From Lentisphaeria bacterium (GTDB lineage Bacteria > Verrucomicrobiota > Lentisphaeria > Victivallales > UBA1829): DNA of 48,594 bases. Where the stretch lies: NCBI GenBank assembly GCA_017456805.1, contig JAFTIQ010000011.1, forward strand, positions 1 to 48,594, given 5' to 3'. A program made the translations under genes and the position numbers. The notes under the pieces are model-generated. The model saw only the letters and a list, made by a program, of their open reading frames with translations. It was not told the DNA's origin and made no database searches. Shown one piece after another: positions 26,806 through 36,210 of this stretch; the first letter of the stretch is position 1, and the number at the start of each line of letters is the position of its first letter.

Positions 26806-28683
26806 TTATTGTTGATGAGCAGCTTTCTGGAATGCATCCAGAGAGCCGTAAAGCATTCGCATTTGTCTGATTTCCAAAGGACTCGCATTGGAAAGGCCGG
26901 TCCGGATATAGCCGTAGATGATCTGTTCGAATTCCCGGCGTTCCGCATCATTTCTCGCTCTCCGCAAAGCACTTTCGAAATTTCCGGTGCAGACAAGATA
27001 AGATCTGGCATTGCCGTAGGATCTGAACTTATCCACAACACTCTTTAGATAACTTCCGTATTCTCCATGGGTAAATGTCCGGATCTGAATACGGACATCC
27101 TTGCCGTCTGTCGTCTTTGCATTGATCACCGAATCACGAACAGACAGCACCTTACATAATCCATATTGTCTGGTATCGATTTCAATTCCGGCGACAGCCG
27201 TTCCGGAGTTGCTCAGCTCCCGGAAAAACACCTGGGCATTCCGCACATGTTTCAGAAGCATATCGCGGTACTCCCGATCTGTTGCCGGATAACGTCTTGT
27301 AAAATCATAAATATACCGTTGAGCCGCGGCAAAATCTTCATTGGAACAGAGTGCGACCACACCCCGGCTGAGCCGTTCCGGTGCACCGGGAGCCAACGGC
27401 TGATACAAACTTTTCCGCTGAACGGCACGCTGTTTCATCCGGGCAATGTTGATTTCCATTTCCCGGGCACTTCTCTGAGGCTCGTAAACGATCCAGCGGA
27501 TGAACAGCGTCGCAAAGATCCCGAGACAAAGCAAAACACCGAATACCGTCAGGATAATGGTCTGGGAACGGGATTCCCGGCGGCGCTGCATCTCTCCGAG
27601 TTCTGCCGGGGCGACCTCTGAATCCTGAAGCAGTTTCTTCAGATTCATCTGCTTCGGTGCAGCGATTTTCACTGTCTCCAAAGGTTCCGTTTCACCGCGT
27701 TTTCCCTTCCGTCTCCGGGATCCAGCAGAAGATTTTTCTGAAGGTTCCTGTTCCTTTTGCAGATCCTTCAGGAGATCTGAATAGTTCTGATATCTGTCTC
27801 TGGGATTCCTTGCAAGCATTTTCAGAATCACATTTCTCAAAGAGGGGGAGATCTCAGGATTCAGTCTGTCCGGTTCCAGAAGATCAAAGGGAACCTGTCC
27901 GGAAATGATCTCCGCTGCCGAAAAGGATTGATAAGGCATCTGACCAGTCACCATGTGGTAAAACACGGCACCGAGGGAATAAATATCGCTTCTGACATCC
28001 AGTTCCGACATGGAAAAATCCGACAATGCTTCCGGCGGGACATACTGCACCAGCCGCTGCCGTTCCTCATCTGTCCGGGAGGCAAGATCCAGAAAATCTC
28101 TTGCCAGCCCAAGATCTGCAAGTTTCAAATCCCCGTTCTCTGAAATCAGAATATTATCCGGTTTGATGCTTTTATGAGTGAGCTTCCCCTGATTCCAGAC
28201 TGCAGAAAGGACTTCTGTCAGAGCAGAAATGATTTTCAACGATTCCGGAAGAGAAAGCCGTTTTCTGTTTTTCAGAATTGCGGCAAGAGATTCTCCTTCC
28301 ACATACTCCATGGCATAATAAAAAATGCCTTCATCTTCGCCGACAGAGAGAACTTTCACGGTATTTTTCAACTCGATCTTCATCATCTGGCGTCCGGAAT
28401 GGATGAAAGAAACGATGAATTTTGCATCGTAAGAGTGCTCTTTGGAAAGAATCTTCAGGGCAGCCGGAGTTTCATTGGTGAGGGATTTTGCACGATAGAT
28501 CACCCCCATATCGCCCTGACTGAGTACAGAAAGGATCTCATAATCTGCAATGATTGTTCCCGGAGCAAAGCGATCCGCAGGACATTCCGCCGCTCTGCCG
28601 CATTTTGCGCAGACTGGCTCCTGCCCCGTCTCAAAACGGTCTGCCGTCATAATTTCACCACATGCTCCGCAGTGGAATCTCAT
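26806..28683 (-). CDS. Zinc-ribbon Ser/Thr kinase-like membrane protein (probable pseudokinase)
   Basis: The product has 625 residues from ATG 28683, which has AGGAG 8 bp upstream; a longer open frame to 28941 crosses the promoter and overlaps pfp's start. Domains: zinc ribbon C5/C8/C25/C28; Hanks-type kinase (about 45-320) with a Gly-loop SQGDMGVIYRA, the ATP-binding Lys in AALKIL, and DLG for DFG; a basic juxtamembrane stretch; one membrane helix (about 390-415); and a C-terminal extracytoplasmic domain of about 200 residues. The catalytic loop reads HKSIKPDN: Ser172 stands where HRD has its catalytic Asp. This predicts weak or no phosphotransfer, so a binding or scaffold role is possible. 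It heads the operon with ychJ, yhcH, rdgC-like, nfeD-like and tsaE. Confidence 0.88.
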   Translation of the reverse strand: MRFHCGACGEIMTADRFETGQEPVCAKCGRAAECPADRFAPGTIIADYEILSVLSQGDMGVIYRAKSLTNETPAALKILSKEHSYDAKFIVSFIHSGRQMMKIELKNTVKVLSVGEDEGIFYYAMEYVEGESLAAILKNRKRLSLPESLKIISALTEVLSAVWNQGKLTHKSIKPDNILISENGDLKLADLGLARDFLDLASRTDEERQRLVQYVPPEALSDFSMSELDVRSDIYSLGAVFYHMVTGQMPYQSFSAAEIISGQVPFDLLEPDRLNPEISPSLRNVILKMLARNPRDRYQNYSDLLKDLQKEQEPSEKSSAGSRRRKGKRGETEPLETVKIAAPKQMNLKKLLQDSEVAPAELGEMQRRRESRSQTIILTVFGVLLCLGIFATLFIRWIVYEPQRSAREMEINIARMKQRAVQRKSLYQPLAPGAPERLSRGVVALCSNEDFAAAQRYIYDFTRRYPATDREYRDMLLKHVRNAQVFFRELSNSGTAVAGIEIDTRQYGLCKVLSVRDSVINAKTTDGKDVRIQIRTFTHGEYGSYLKSVVDKFRSYGNARSYLVCTGNFESALRRARNDAERREFEQIIYGYIRTGLSNASPLEIRQMRMLYGSLDAFQKAAHQQ

Positions 28684-28739
28684 GATTTCTGCTCCTGTTT
28701 CCTGAAAATTCCAAGTCCTCAAAATATCTTTATTCCTGT

Positions 28740-28767
28740 AACATACACCATAAAAACGGTTTTCCAA
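28740..28767 (-). promoter_or_regulatory. Promoter of the kinase-ychJ-tsaE operon
   Basis: Minus strand: TTGGAA (28767-28762), 16-bp spacer, TATGTT (28745-28740). Confidence 0.55.
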
Positions 28768-28811
28768 ATAAAAAACTGTGGAAAAATGTGAAAAAAAACA
28801 ATTTCTTTGAC

Positions 28812-28840
28812 TTGCGAAAAGTGAAAAGTGAGAGTATCTT
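28812..28840 (+). promoter_or_regulatory. Promoter of the pfp-gatCA operon
   Basis: TTGCGA (28812-28817), 17-bp spacer, TATCTT (28835-28840); TTGACT at 28807-28812 is an alternative -35. A short leader hairpin (CCGGAAT/ATTCCGG, 28860-28876) lies in the transcribed leader. Confidence 0.55.
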
Positions 28841-28939
28841 ACCGGGTATGCGTTTTTTGCCGGAATAAAATTCCGGAAAATGACCTTTGAAAAAGAAAGT
28901 AGAACAACCAACCATAAAAATAAATCAGGAGAAAAAAAC

Positions 28940-30592
28940 ATGAGTTGTTGCGTTTCCGCACTGCAGAAAGCCCGCTATTCCTATCAGCCCAAACTTCCCG
29001 CCGCTCTCAAGGCAGGTGCAGTTGTCAAATGCACCGAAGGCGAAAAACTCGCTGCATTCGCTGACAAGGAAAAAATCGAAGCCCTCTTCCCCTCCACCAG
29101 CAACATGCCTGTGCTCACATTCGCCAAGGCTGATTCCGCTGCTCAGGGCAAAGCTGTCAACGTCGGGGTCATCCTTTCCGGCGGACAGGCTCCCGGCGGA
29201 CACAACGTTATCGCAGGGATCTATGACGGTATCAAGAGCCTCAACAAAGATTCCAAACTCTTCGGTTTCAAAGGCGGCCCCGGCGGACTCGTCGATAACA
29301 ACTACGTTGAAATCACCGACGAATTCATGGATGCATACCGCAACACCGGCGGATTCGATATGATCGGTTCCGGAAGAACCAAACTCGAACTCGTCGAACA
29401 GTTCGACAAAGGCGCAGAAAACTGCAAAGCCCTCGGAATCGATGCTCTCATCATCATCGGCGGCGATGACTCCAACACCAACGCTTGCCTGCTCGCTGAA
29501 TACTACAAGAAGAACAATGTTCCCATCCAGGTCGTCGGCTGCCCCAAAACAATCGACGGTGACCTCAAGAACAAGTACATTGAAACCTCTTTCGGTTTCG
29601 ATACCGCTACAAAAGTTTACAGCGAACTCATCGGTAACATCGAACGCGATGCAAACTCTGCAAAGAAATACTGGCACTTCATCAAACTGATGGGCCGTTC
29701 CGCTTCTCACATTGCTCTCGAATGCGGACTCAAAACCCAGGCAAACATCACGATCATCTCCGAAGAAGTCGCTGCAAAACAGCAGACTCTCGACGAAATC
29801 GTTACCAACATCGCTGATGTTGTCATGAAACGCGCTGAAAACAAAGAAAACTTCGGTGTCATCCTGATCCCCGAAGGCCTCATCGAGTTCATCCCCGAAA
29901 TGAAGAAACTCATTTCCGAACTCAATGACCTCCTGGCAAAAGAAGGCGAAAACTTCACCTCCATCGAAGCAAAAGATGAAAAGATCAAATTCATCCTCGA
30001 TCGTCTCCCCGCAGAACTCAAGGCTGTCTTTGCATCTCTCCCCGAAGCAATTCAGCTCCAGCTCTCCAATGACCGTGACCCCCACGGAAACGTTCAGGTT
30101 TCTCTCATCGAAACCGAAAAGCTCCTCGTCGAACTGGTCAAAGGCAAACTGAAAGCTTCCGGCAAAAAGATCAAATTCGGTGCTCAGACTCACTTCTTCG
30201 GTTATGAAGGCCGCTGCTCCGTTCCCTCCAACTTTGACGCTGACTACTGCTACAGCATCGGTTACAATGCTGCTGCGATCATCGCAAACGGCAAGACCGC
30301 TTACATGTCCAGCATCACCAACCTGGTCGCTCCCGCAGATCAGTGGGTCGCAGGTGCAGTTCCTCTGACCGCTATGATGAACATCGAACGCCGCCACGGT
30401 GAAGATAAGCCCGTGATCAAGAAGGCTCTCGTTGAACTCGACGGTGCTCCCTTCAAGAAACTCGTGGAAAACCGCGATAAATGGGCAATCGAAACCAGCT
30501 TCGTCTTCCCCGGCCCCATCCAGTACTATGGACCCAGCGAAGTTTGCGATGCTACCACAGAAACTCTGAAACTCGAACACGAAGGCAAATAA
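28940..30592 (+). CDS. pfp: Pyrophosphate-dependent 6-phosphofructokinase
   Basis: The 550-residue enzyme converts fructose 6-phosphate and PPi to fructose 1,6-bisphosphate, reversibly. Length and motifs fit the long PFP clade. GGDDS (174-178) has Asp where ATP enzymes have GGDGS, and [10 protein letters not shown] (residues 202-211; D206) is the PPi-type catalytic block. [13 protein letters not shown] and GYEGR are also present. ATG 28940 follows AGGAG; an upstream in-frame ATG (28880) lacks one. Codons are strongly biased to C-ending forms, suggesting high expression. First gene of the operon with gatC, gatA and two further genes. Confidence 0.97.
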   Translation: MSCCVSALQKARYSYQPKLPAALKAGAVVKCTEGEKLAAFADKEKIEALFPSTSNMPVLTFAKADSAAQGKAVNVGVILSGGQAPGGHNVIAGIYDGIKSLNKDSKLFGFKGGPGGLVDNNYVEITDEFMDAYRNTGGFDMIGSGRTKLELVEQFDKGAENCKALGIDALIIIGGDDSNTNACLLAEYYKKNNVPIQVVGCPKTIDGDLKNKYIETSFGFDTATKVYSELIGNIERDANSAKKYWHFIKLMGRSASHIALECGLKTQANITIISEEVAAKQQTLDEIVTNIADVVMKRAENKENFGVILIPEGLIEFIPEMKKLISELNDLLAKEGENFTSIEAKDEKIKFILDRLPAELKAVFASLPEAIQLQLSNDRDPHGNVQVSLIETEKLLVELVKGKLKASGKKIKFGAQTHFFGYEGRCSVPSNFDADYCYSIGYNAAAIIANGKTAYMSSITNLVAPADQWVAGAVPLTAMMNIERRHGEDKPVIKKALVELDGAPFKKLVENRDKWAIETSFVFPGPIQYYGPSEVCDATTETLKLEHEGK

Positions 30593-30593
30593 G

Positions 30594-30905
30594 ATGTCAT
30601 CCGGAGCCAACAAATTCGATGCCGCGCGGGTCGCTATGCTCGCTCGGCTCGAACTCGCTCCGGAATCGCTCGCGCGGTTCCAGAGCGAAATGGAAAAGAT
30701 CGTCAGCTACGTCGATCAGCTTACTGAACTCGATGTGGAAGGGATTGAACCGACTGCTCACGCCGCGCCCATGACAAATGTCCTGCGGGAAGATCAGGCT
30801 GTTCCCGGATTCCCCAGAGATGTTATGCTGAAAAACGCTCCCGGCACTATCGATGATGAACTCGTGGCAATGCCCCAGGTCCTTCCCGGCGGAGGTATGG
30901 CATAA
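30594..30905 (+). CDS. gatC: Glutamyl-tRNA(Gln)/aspartyl-tRNA(Asn) amidotransferase subunit C
   Basis: The 103-residue GatC subunit stabilises GatA and links it to GatB in the amidotransferase. It has the family's VAMLARLELAPE start, EMEKIVSYVDQLTELD helix and AHAAPMTNVLREDQ block. It begins 1 bp after the pfp stop and its stop overlaps the gatA ATG by one base. The gatB gene is not in the window. Confidence 0.95.
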   Translation: MSSGANKFDAARVAMLARLELAPESLARFQSEMEKIVSYVDQLTELDVEGIEPTAHAAPMTNVLREDQAVPGFPRDVMLKNAPGTIDDELVAMPQVLPGGGMA

Positions 30906-32350
30906 TGGATCAGAATCAACTCACCGCTATGACCGTCGGAGATCTTTCCGATCTTCTCGAAAAGAAAGAACTCTCCTCCGCTGAGATCTGTACCGCTTAT
31001 ATCAATAAGGTAAAAGAGGCAGATCCCGTCATCCAGGCATTCCTGGAATTGGATGAAAACCACATCATGAACGCCGCCGCAGAAGCCGATCAGCGCAGAG
31101 CCGCAGGAAATGCACGCTCACCTTATGACGGGATCCCCATCGGGATCAAAGATTGTATCGCCGTCAAAGATGAACGCTGCTCCTGTTCCTCCAAGATCCT
31201 GCAGAACTTCAAGTCCGTTTATGACTCCACTGCAGTGGCAAATCTGAGAAAATCAGGTTTTATTCCCTTCGGACGCACCAATATGGATGAGTTCGCCATG
31301 GGCTCCTCCTGCGAAAACTCAGCCATTCAGAAAACACGCAACCCCAGAAACCCGGATTATGTCCCCGGCGGTTCTTCCGGCGGTTCCGCCGCTTGCGTCG
31401 CCGCTGATGAAGTCCCCGCTTCCCTCGGTTCCGATACCGGCGGAAGTATCCGTCAGCCTGCCGCATATTGCGGTGTTGTCGGACTCAAGCCGACTTATGG
31501 ACGGGTTTCCCGTTATGGGCTTGTGGCGTTTGCATCCTCTCTTGACCAGATCGGACCTTTCACCAAAAATGTGAAAGACTCCGCGATCCTGATGGATACC
31601 ATCGGCGGTTATGATGCAAAAGACTGTACCTCTCTGAATACCCCCTGCGGAGGTTTTGCAGCAGCTCTTCAGAAAGGGGATCTCAAAGGTTTGAAGATCG
31701 GTCTGCCCAAAGAATATTATGAAATGGATGGAGCTTCCGATGCCGTCAAGGCTGTCGCTCAGGCTGCGATCGAAAAATACAAAGCCCTCGGCGCTGAGAT
31801 GGTGGAAGTGAGCCTCCCTCACACAAAATATTCCATGGCATGTTACTACATCATCGCTACGGCGGAAGCCAGTGCAAACCTCGCCCGGTTCGACGGTGTC
31901 CGTTACGGCTACCGCTCTCCGGAAGCGACAAACGTGCTGGAAACCTATATGAAGTCCCGCGGCGAAGCCTTTGGCGATGAAGTCAAACGCCGTATCATGC
32001 TGGGAACCTATGTGCTCAGCAGCGGTTATTATGATGCCTACTATCTGCGCGCTCAGAAAGTCAGAACTCTGATCCGCAGAGACTTTGAAGAAGCCTTCAA
32101 GAGCTGCGATCTGCTGCTCACCCCTGTTACGCCTGATACAGCATTCAAGTTCGGTGAAAAATCCGATCCGATTCAGATGTATCTCAGTGACGTGTTCACC
32201 ACCTCTCTGAACCTTTGCGGAACTTGCGGTATGAGCATCCCCGCCGGAAAAGATCCTGCAAACGGTCTGCCCATCGGTATGCAGCTGATGGCGGCACCGC
32301 TTCGTGAAGATCTGATCTTCCGCGCGGCATACGCTTTTGAACAGGCATAA
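30905..32350 (+). CDS. gatA: Glutamyl-tRNA(Gln)/aspartyl-tRNA(Asn) amidotransferase subunit A
   Basis: The 481-residue amidase-signature enzyme releases ammonia from glutamine to amidate mischarged Glu-tRNA(Gln) or Asp-tRNA(Asn). The Ser-cisSer-Lys triad is visible as K82 (PIGIKD), S157 (GGSSGGS) and S181 (SDTGGSIRQP). It indicates an organism that uses indirect Gln and/or Asn tRNA charging. Start ATG 30905 overlaps the gatC stop by one base. Confidence 0.97.
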   Translation: MDQNQLTAMTVGDLSDLLEKKELSSAEICTAYINKVKEADPVIQAFLELDENHIMNAAAEADQRRAAGNARSPYDGIPIGIKDCIAVKDERCSCSSKILQNFKSVYDSTAVANLRKSGFIPFGRTNMDEFAMGSSCENSAIQKTRNPRNPDYVPGGSSGGSAACVAADEVPASLGSDTGGSIRQPAAYCGVVGLKPTYGRVSRYGLVAFASSLDQIGPFTKNVKDSAILMDTIGGYDAKDCTSLNTPCGGFAAALQKGDLKGLKIGLPKEYYEMDGASDAVKAVAQAAIEKYKALGAEMVEVSLPHTKYSMACYYIIATAEASANLARFDGVRYGYRSPEATNVLETYMKSRGEAFGDEVKRRIMLGTYVLSSGYYDAYYLRAQKVRTLIRRDFEEAFKSCDLLLTPVTPDTAFKFGEKSDPIQMYLSDVFTTSLNLCGTCGMSIPAGKDPANGLPIGMQLMAAPLREDLIFRAAYAFEQA

Positions 32351-32363
32351 GGGAATGTTAACG

Positions 32364-33503
32364 ATGAGAAGAATGACAGTTATTTTGATTTTGCTGGTAA
32401 CGGCTTGCTGCGCAATGGCTCAGATCAACATCGTGCCGGGCGCAAAAATGCCGGATGTGGAAGCTGTATGGGTGACATCCGCCCCGCAGCAGACTCCTGC
32501 AAAAAACCGGAAAAACATGAATATCGTCATCTTCTCAGACATCAACACCCCCGGAAGTGTCCAGACTCTCCGCTACATTGAGAGTCTGGAATCCAAATAC
32601 CGCCGTTCGAACGCCCCCGGATGGAATCGGAAATTTCAGCTTGTTGTTCCCAACAGCAAAGAGTCTCTGGAACAGTTTTTGAAAGCTTCCGGAGCACCTT
32701 CCTTCATTGGAGTCGGAGCTGATATCAACGGAAAAACTTTCCGTAATTTTGTCGTGGCGCAAGTCCCCCATGCTGTGATCGGAATTGACGGTGCGATCGC
32801 CTGGCTCGGTCCGGCAATGGATCTGGATTACGTCATAGGCTCTCTTCAGGATGGGACCTTTTCCCGGGAAAAATATCAGCAGATCTCCCGGATGAAAATG
32901 GAAATGCAGACGGCTCTCCGCTCCGGTTTGCCCGATGTCGCAGCAAAAACTGCTGAAAAAATTCTGGAATCCGTCCCCAATGATATTACTTCCATTCAGA
33001 CGGTTCTCTATTCTTATGAAATAAAGAAACAAAACACCAAAGCGGTCCTCTTCCTGGAATCCTGCATTGCAAAATGCGGAAAAAATGCAGGCGGGATCCG
33101 TTTGATGCTCCTTGACCGGATCATCCGGGCAGGAGATCTTTCCCTCTGGCAGAAAGCCGTCGGGGAAGCTGTCAAAAACAGCGATTCTCCCGATGACAAA
33201 CTGAATCTTGCGGCGTTCCTTGTGGACATGTCTCCGCGGTTTCATTTCCCTGCGGAACAGGTGCTTGAACTGTGCAAACAGCTTCTGAACACCCCCGGAA
33301 TTTCCAACGATCCGGAATTTTATGCAAATGTTCTGGAAATCTCCGCACGGGCAGAGTTTGCGGTTTGCCGGATCGACGCTGCCATTCAATATCAGGAAAA
33401 AGCAGTCTCTCTCCGGAAACAGAACAAAAGTCCTTACGGAACACGTTCTGTTCAGGCATTGGAATATTATAAGAAAATCAAGATTCTTTCCGGAGCAAAA
33501 TGA
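32364..33503 (+). CDS. Exported thioredoxin-like/TPR protein of unknown function
   Basis: The product has 379 residues from ATG 32364 (AAGGGA about 9 bp upstream); ATG 32355 is also in frame. A signal peptide is followed by a thioredoxin/redoxin-like domain (about 30-165: NIVIFSDINTPGS, FQLVVPNSKESL, VPHAVIGIDGAIAWLG). It lacks CXXC, so it is not a disulfide oxidoreductase. The C-terminal ~200 residues form helical hairpins resembling TPRs. Periplasmic location is likely. It follows gatA by 13 bp and overlaps the next ATG by 4 bases. Confidence 0.75.
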   Translation: MRRMTVILILLVTACCAMAQINIVPGAKMPDVEAVWVTSAPQQTPAKNRKNMNIVIFSDINTPGSVQTLRYIESLESKYRRSNAPGWNRKFQLVVPNSKESLEQFLKASGAPSFIGVGADINGKTFRNFVVAQVPHAVIGIDGAIAWLGPAMDLDYVIGSLQDGTFSREKYQQISRMKMEMQTALRSGLPDVAAKTAEKILESVPNDITSIQTVLYSYEIKKQNTKAVLFLESCIAKCGKNAGGIRLMLLDRIIRAGDLSLWQKAVGEAVKNSDSPDDKLNLAAFLVDMSPRFHFPAEQVLELCKQLLNTPGISNDPEFYANVLEISARAEFAVCRIDAAIQYQEKAVSLRKQNKSPYGTRSVQALEYYKKIKILSGAK

Positions 33504-34501
33504 AAAAGCTCAGCAAATACGGCAGGCTCTGGCATTGCGAAGGCGATGATTCTCTGCTTTCCCCCTGGGCTGAAAATCCCGATAAAATCCCCGGCACTCT
33601 GATCAAACAAAACCGGAAACGCACCGTTTGGCGGGTGACCTCCAGCAATGGAAACGATTATTTTGTCAAACGGGAAATGCGGCTTCATTTTCCGTTTACA
33701 ACCTCTAAAGCAGAAAAAGAGTTCAAGGCGTTTTCTCTGCTGAAAAAGAAAGGGATCCCCTGCGCAGAATATGCGGCATGGTCCGCAGGACTCCGGGATT
33801 GCATCGTGGTCTCCAAAGCCCTGCCGGATGGTTATACTTCTATTTTACAATATTGGTTCAGCCGACCGGACCCGGATTTTGAATTTGCCGCTCAGCTCTG
33901 CCGTTTTCTCGCACGAACAGCCAAAGCGGGAGTGACACATCCGGATTTTCATGCAGGGAATCTGATGACCGATGGAAAGAGTATTGTTCTGATCGATCCG
34001 ATCGGGATCAAGTCTGCCCCGCCAACCGATTCCCCTGCACCGGAAATGCTGATCCCATTAAGTATTCTGACCGGAGATCTTCCCATGGATCATCTTGCAG
34101 AAATGCTCCATGCTTCCGGGTTGTATTCCTCCCGGGAACATGCACTGGAACAATTGAACCTCATGGAAAGCCGGCAGCGTGCCCTGATCAACGGGGAATG
34201 GGAAAAACGGAAAAACCAAATTCTTTCCGGCAGTTCCAAGTTCGCCCGTGAAACGGAACCCGGTTTTTTTATCCGGAACAATGCATGGTTTTCTCCTGCC
34301 CCTGAAATTTGCGCGGAAGAATTGGAAAAACAGGAATATTCTGCGGAGGAAGGAACGCAGATCTGGACAGAGTCATTTCGTGCTCAATTACTGAAACAAA
34401 AGTTGGAAAAGATACCTGTTTTCTTTCAAATCAGGGACAATCATGCCGTAATTTATTATCTGAATGAGAAAAAAAACTCATTTTTTTATGGATTCCGCTG
34501 A
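33500..34501 (+). CDS. Kdo/WaaP-type lipopolysaccharide kinase-like protein
   Basis: The 333-residue protein is a protein-kinase-like sugar kinase. ATP-site Lys lies in YFVKRE, the catalytic loop is THPDFHAGNLM (H-x-D-x4-N) and the metal-binding Asp is in IVLIDP. This fits WaaP/KdkA enzymes that phosphorylate LPS core heptose or Kdo, implying an outer membrane. The last ~100 residues are unlike standard members. Its ATG overlaps the preceding TGA (ATGA at 33500-33503). Confidence 0.82.
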   Translation: MKKLSKYGRLWHCEGDDSLLSPWAENPDKIPGTLIKQNRKRTVWRVTSSNGNDYFVKREMRLHFPFTTSKAEKEFKAFSLLKKKGIPCAEYAAWSAGLRDCIVVSKALPDGYTSILQYWFSRPDPDFEFAAQLCRFLARTAKAGVTHPDFHAGNLMTDGKSIVLIDPIGIKSAPPTDSPAPEMLIPLSILTGDLPMDHLAEMLHASGLYSSREHALEQLNLMESRQRALINGEWEKRKNQILSGSSKFARETEPGFFIRNNAWFSPAPEICAEELEKQEYSAEEGTQIWTESFRAQLLKQKLEKIPVFFQIRDNHAVIYYLNEKKNSFFYGFR

Positions 34502-34509
34502 TTTCTCCC

Positions 34510-34537
34510 TTGTAAAATCACATAATTCTGTTATATT
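34510..34537 (+). promoter_or_regulatory. Promoter of the 34619 gene
   Basis: TTGTAA (34510-34515), 16-bp spacer, TATATT (34532-34537), with TG-T extended -10. Confidence 0.65.
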
Positions 34538-34618
34538 TAGCAGTTGTGGGGAGAATTGTGTCTCTCCTGAGTAGAAAAGACGCAAAGAAAGAACTAAAAT
34601 TTTTAAGGAGAAAATGTT

Positions 34619-35404
34619 ATGCCAACTTGGTTAGTCGCTGTCATTACTCTTGCCGCATTTGTCGGAATGATCATCTGCGCAACAAAGAAAGAAAATCCGA
34701 ACTCCAAACCCATCGCAGCAGTCTGTCTTCTGGTTCTGTTGGCAGGTGCCTTCATGTACTTGGACAACAACGGTATTTTCCGTGCCAGCAAAGAAGAACG
34801 TGATATGATGGCAAGTGCAGAAAGATTTGAAGAATCCAGATTGAAATCCCTCTCTGACTTCATCACTCAGAACTATGCTTCTCAGAAAGTCATCATCGTC
34901 GCTCCCGGCGGAACCAACTGGGAACAGAACGAATACAACAAGAAACGCGTTGACCGTCTCAAAAAATATCTTCCCAATGCAGAAGTTAAAGCTCTGAATT
35001 ATGTCCGCAACGAAAATGAAATGGCTGCAATGCCCGGAGCAACTGCAAAAGAATTCAATGATTTCTTCAAGGCAAACGGCGAAGGTCTGTTTGTTCTTCT
35101 TGAAGATCTTCCCTTTGACCCCCGCGAACTCGGCAAACTTTCCATCTGGAAAGCAAAAGGAAAGCAGAAAATTGCTCTGCTCAGCGGAGAAGTCTCTTCT
35201 CTTGGATTCTACTTCAAAGGTGCTAAACCCGGCGAAGAAGTCATCGTTGCTGCGGTTGTCGGCAAAACTGGTCTCAAAGAAGCTGACTATGAAAAACCGG
35301 CTCCGGAAAATCTTGATGAAGCATTCGGAATGCGTTATGTCATGATCACCAGCAAGAACATTGATCAGTACATCAAGAACACAGCTTATTTCCCGCAGCG
35401 GTAA
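34619..35404 (+). CDS. Membrane protein of unknown function
   Basis: The 261-residue protein has two N-terminal hydrophobic segments (about 3-20 and 30-47). A charged helix and a soluble alpha/beta domain follow (VIIVAPGG near 91-98, then EGLFVLLEDLPFD, KIALLSGEV, EVIVAAVVG). The alternating strand/helix pattern with VAPGG and LLSGEV suggests a nucleotide- or substrate-binding Rossmann-like fold, but no known motif is complete. Single gene: own promoter upstream and strong terminator downstream. AAGGAG lies 8 bp before ATG. Confidence 0.72.
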   Translation: MPTWLVAVITLAAFVGMIICATKKENPNSKPIAAVCLLVLLAGAFMYLDNNGIFRASKEERDMMASAERFEESRLKSLSDFITQNYASQKVIIVAPGGTNWEQNEYNKKRVDRLKKYLPNAEVKALNYVRNENEMAAMPGATAKEFNDFFKANGEGLFVLLEDLPFDPRELGKLSIWKAKGKQKIALLSGEVSSLGFYFKGAKPGEEVIVAAVVGKTGLKEADYEKPAPENLDEAFGMRYVMITSKNIDQYIKNTAYFPQR

Positions 35405-35421
35405 TTAAAGTTATCCGAATC

Positions 35422-35455
35422 AGCGTCCGGTGAAATATCCGGACGCTTTTTTTTT
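35422..35455 (+). terminator. Intrinsic terminator of the 34619 gene
   Basis: AGCGTCCGG (35422-35430) pairs with CCGGACGCT (35439-35447), followed by a run of nine T (35447-35455). Confidence 0.93.
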
Positions 35456-35466
35456 GCGTGATCCAT

Positions 35467-35499
35467 AAAAAAAAACTGCGGCAATTTCTTACCGCAGTT
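35467..35499 (-). terminator. Intrinsic terminator of the 35529 minus-strand gene
   Basis: AACTGCGG (35474-35481) pairs with CCGCAGTT (35492-35499). On the minus strand the hairpin is followed by a long T-run (A-run 35467-35475 on plus). Confidence 0.88.
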
Positions 35500-35528
35500 C
35501 GATTGTTATATTTGTGCAGTTCCGGCTT

Positions 35529-35943
35529 TTATTCTTTTTCCAGCGGGAATACTGCAATTACGATAGAAGCGAAAAGGAAAAAATTTCCCCAGTGTAAAAT
35601 AATAGATCCAGCAGAAAATTCATCAGCCAAATAAAGAATTGACGTGACCAGGAAAAGCAGGAAAGCGAGTGCAAAAGAAATTGCAGTTGCGATCTGTTTG
35701 AATTTGACGGAAAGCAGAACTTTGAGATTAAAAGCCGGGCGTGCCTGACCGGGATAATAACCGGGCTGTCCCATCTGCTGTCCCATCTGCTGTCCCATCG
35801 GCTGTGCCATTGAAGGCTGAGCCGCCGGAGCTCCCTGAGCCTGAACAAGAACGCCCTTTTTGCAACTTGGACAGCTGACAGACATACCAACCCACTGATC
35901 ATCAACCATCATTTCTGCGCCGCAGTGTTTTAAAACCAGCCAT
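35529..35943 (-). CDS. Zinc-ribbon/membrane protein with apparent frameshift or non-canonical start
   Basis: The frame from ATG 35912 encodes a 127-residue protein: second half of a zinc ribbon (SCPSCKKG), a Q/P/M/G-rich linker (PMGQQMGQQMGQPGYYPG) and two hydrophobic segments. That start has no RBS and cuts off the first ribbon half. In the same frame upstream, KHCGAE completes it. A strong AGGAGGAG lies 5 bp before ATG 35943, but this ATG is in another frame and gives 13 codons. Removing one A from the AAAA run at 35931-35928 joins ATG 35943 to the main frame (MAGFKHCGAEMMVDDQWVGM). The alternatives are a real frameshift, a sequencing error, slippage on TTTTAAAA, or a CTG start at 35939. 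Coordinates cover the reconstructed gene. Confidence 0.7.
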
Positions 35944-36105
35944 TTTCTCCTCCTATTGAATTTTGACCAGAATAAACGGATATCGGCAATATAAACTCAT
36001 ATCATAAAAAAGTCAAGTCCTGCAGAAAAAAATCATATTGATCAGGAAAAAAGACGTTTGAGTCGTTTTTTTTTGAAAGAACCTTCATTTCAAGTAGAAA
36101 TCTGT

Positions 36106-36134
36106 TTGAAAAAATATCAATGATGTGGTAAATT
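36106..36134 (+). promoter_or_regulatory. Promoter of the argJ-argB operon
   Basis: TTGAAA (36106-36111), 17-bp spacer, TAAATT (36129-36134) with TG-G extended -10. No clear ARG-box palindrome was recognised nearby. Confidence 0.6.
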
Positions 36135-36210
36135 ATCCTGTATGAAAAAACATTGTTCCGGACAGGCAAAAATCTGAGGGTCCGGGACCTATCATAGAAA
36201 GGACTTGAAT

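Noticed and set aside
28684..28941. N-terminal extension of the kinase-like gene to 28941
   Set aside because: Would cross its own promoter and overlap the pfp leader; the AGGAG and zinc ribbon begin at ATG 28683.
28925..30613. 562-codon minus-strand open frame over pfp
   Set aside because: Artefact of the strong codon bias of pfp; Phe/Asp/Glu-rich translation without motifs.
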